Shown: positions 49,991-50,520 of the stretch, piece by piece | Position numbering within the stretch: position 1 is the stretch's first letter | Layout of the letters: each line of letters starts with the position of its first letter | Origin: Phycisphaerales bacterium | Lineage (GTDB): Bacteria; Planctomycetota; Phycisphaerae; Phycisphaerales; SM1A02 | Assembly: GCA_030748575.1 (NCBI GenBank) | Contig: JASMLR010000012.1 | Coordinates: 1 to 50,520, forward strand | Direction of reading: 5' to 3' | Length of the DNA: 50,520 nucleotides | The notes under the pieces: generated by a model | The model's input: only the letters and a program-made list of their open reading frames with translations | Databases searched by the model: none | What the model was told of the DNA's origin: nothing | Position numbers and translations under genes: made by a program

Positions 49991-50520
49991 CGGATGCGAG
50001 GGACCGATGCTGCCCGGCGGGTAGTGGTTCTCCTCGCCCCAAATCTCCGCCACTCGTGAGGAGTATTCTGCGAGATCCCTCTCTAGTGCCGCCTGCTCTT
50101 CTTTGGATCGCTTTCGTGGCATTGTCAAACGCCTCCCTTTCCGCTTTGGTTAGTGATTGAAGGAATGGTGATCCTGCCTTTGCGTCACTGTCCAACCTAT
50201 CGGACACCAATGGTAGCAGGGTTGGATCGAATGATCCACCCGCTTCAACTTTCTGCACCGCCGCCCGCATTGCGTCCTCATTCGCGGCATACGCGGAATC
50301 ATTGAACGCTGCTATGAATATGGGGTCAACAAGACCACCCATAGGTTTGGAGTTTGGGAACTCTGCTTTCAACGATGACAACACGCCGGTTGGAACCTGT
50401 GAACCATCGGTCATGAACAGCGTGATACCGTCGCCGGTTGTATACGTCCGGTGCGTTGACACAATACTCGGACCTTCTGGTGTCGCAATCGCCTCATTGG
50501 CTGTGTTGATTACGTCGGTC
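49788..50520 (-). CDS. Hypothetical protein (5' end beyond window)
   Basis: The minus-strand frame is open from the window edge to a TGA at 49788. Visible parts are I-V-S-T-H-R-T-Y-T-T-G-D-G-I-T-L-F-M-T-D, F-I-A-A-F-N-D-S-A-Y-A-A-N-E-D-A and S-L-T-K-A-E-R-E-A-F-D-N-A-T-K. I do not recognise it. A GTG at 50462 is in frame but the reading continues upstream, so the start is probably outside. After about residue 130 of the visible part the codons become richer in AGA and the sense doubtful, where a second frame with its own ribosome site begins; a frameshift near 50110 is possible. Confidence 0.5.
   Translation of the reverse strand, partial: TDVINTANEAIATPEGPSIVSTHRTYTTGDGITLFMTDGSQVPTGVLSSLKAEFPNSKPMGGLVDPIFIAAFNDSAYAANEDAMRAAVQKVEAGGSFDPTLLPLVSDRLDSDAKAGSPFLQSLTKAEREAFDNATKAIQRRAGGTREGSRRILLTSGGDLGRGEPLPAGQHRSLASAMARRVGLRLFHASSDLFQWNQDFLADHGPATEQARADLEELGGEIVHRAPWQPTSQYASGYLRRGR
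49874..50122 (-). CDS. Small hypothetical protein overlapping the previous frame
   Basis: An 82-residue frame starts M-P-R-K-R-S-K-E-E-Q-A-A-L-E-R-D-L, with GGGAGG 9-10 bases upstream of the ATG at 50122. The N-terminal half is basic then helical and reads like a real protein (A-E-Y-S-S-R-V-A-E-I-W-G-E-E-N); the end is Ser/Thr/Gln-rich. It lies in another frame within the gene that runs in from the window edge, so one of the two may be spurious or the two may be parts of one frameshifted gene. Confidence 0.45.
   Translation of the reverse strand: MPRKRSKEEQAALERDLAEYSSRVAEIWGEENHYPPGSIGPSHPLWHVVSDSGSSMHLPISSSGTRTSSQTTGQPQSKPEQT

Noticed and set aside
1-50520. CRISPR arrays, rRNA genes, insertion sequences, integrases
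   Set aside because: I looked for regularly spaced repeats, rRNA signatures and transposase motifs and found none; the only tandem repeats are those listed.

Overview
This is a GC-rich bacterial chromosome segment that looks like a planctomycete of the class Phycisphaerae. The grounds are two secreted proteins ending in paired dockerin-like EF-hand repeats (D-x-D-x-D-G ... W-G), one also carrying the Cys-rich GACC-G-x-C element common in that class; very large minor pseudopilins; and a gspE/pilT/pilB/pilC plus pseudopilin order typical of planctomycetes. The assignment is by recognition, not by a database search.

Layout. 1-18340, all minus strand: a type IV pilus / type II secretion-like assembly locus. 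In transcription order it is a GspE-type ATPase, the retraction ATPase pilT, the extension ATPase pilB, the platform protein pilC/gspF, five pseudopilins, and a giant PilX/GspK-like protein of at least 1,751 residues running off the left edge. From pilC onward the genes overlap by 1-7 bases, so translation is probably coupled. 18503-21735, plus: a standalone CoaB-type ligase, a sodium/proton antiporter, thiS and thiG. 21751-29317, minus: phosphoglucomutase/phosphomannomutase, a DinG-family helicase, rsmG, and the rodA-mrdA cell-elongation pair. 29399-35176, plus: aat, tRNA-Gln, then a core operon of glmU-like uridylyltransferase, prs, rplY (bL25), pth, rpsF, ssb and rplI. 35292-41750, minus: a solo class II ribonucleotide reductase C-terminal domain, a membrane protein, mfd, a ComEA-like helix-hairpin-helix protein and a GH10-like protein without visible catalytic glutamates. 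41842-48838: purC, a secreted beta-helix protein, folD divergent from coaX, an MnmE-like short GTPase, fabI and a second secreted dockerin-type protein. 48904-50520: tRNA-Arg, an array of 12-13 bp repeats, then small unrecognised genes of visibly lower GC, one frameshifted. This looks like the left end of an accessory island inserted at the tRNA.

How it works together. The left third builds and drives a pilus-like fibre; the ComEA-like protein could link it to DNA uptake. The centre is housekeeping: peptidoglycan elongation, ribosomal proteins, translation quality control, nucleotide precursors, coenzyme A (coaX plus solo coaB), thiazole synthesis, folate, fatty acids and transcription-coupled repair. 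Many first-in-operon genes have a TANNNT hexamer 6-12 nt before the start codon and no Shine-Dalgarno, which suggests leaderless or near-leaderless mRNAs; internal genes mostly have good Shine-Dalgarno sites.

Most notable: the giant pseudopilin-like gene, the leaderless promoter pattern, a FolD in which three catalytic positions differ from the E. coli enzyme, a degenerate GH10 protein, an EF-hand loop next to the KTGT motif of PBP2, a DinG helicase with one iron-sulfur cysteine replaced, and the tRNA-Arg-linked accessory region.
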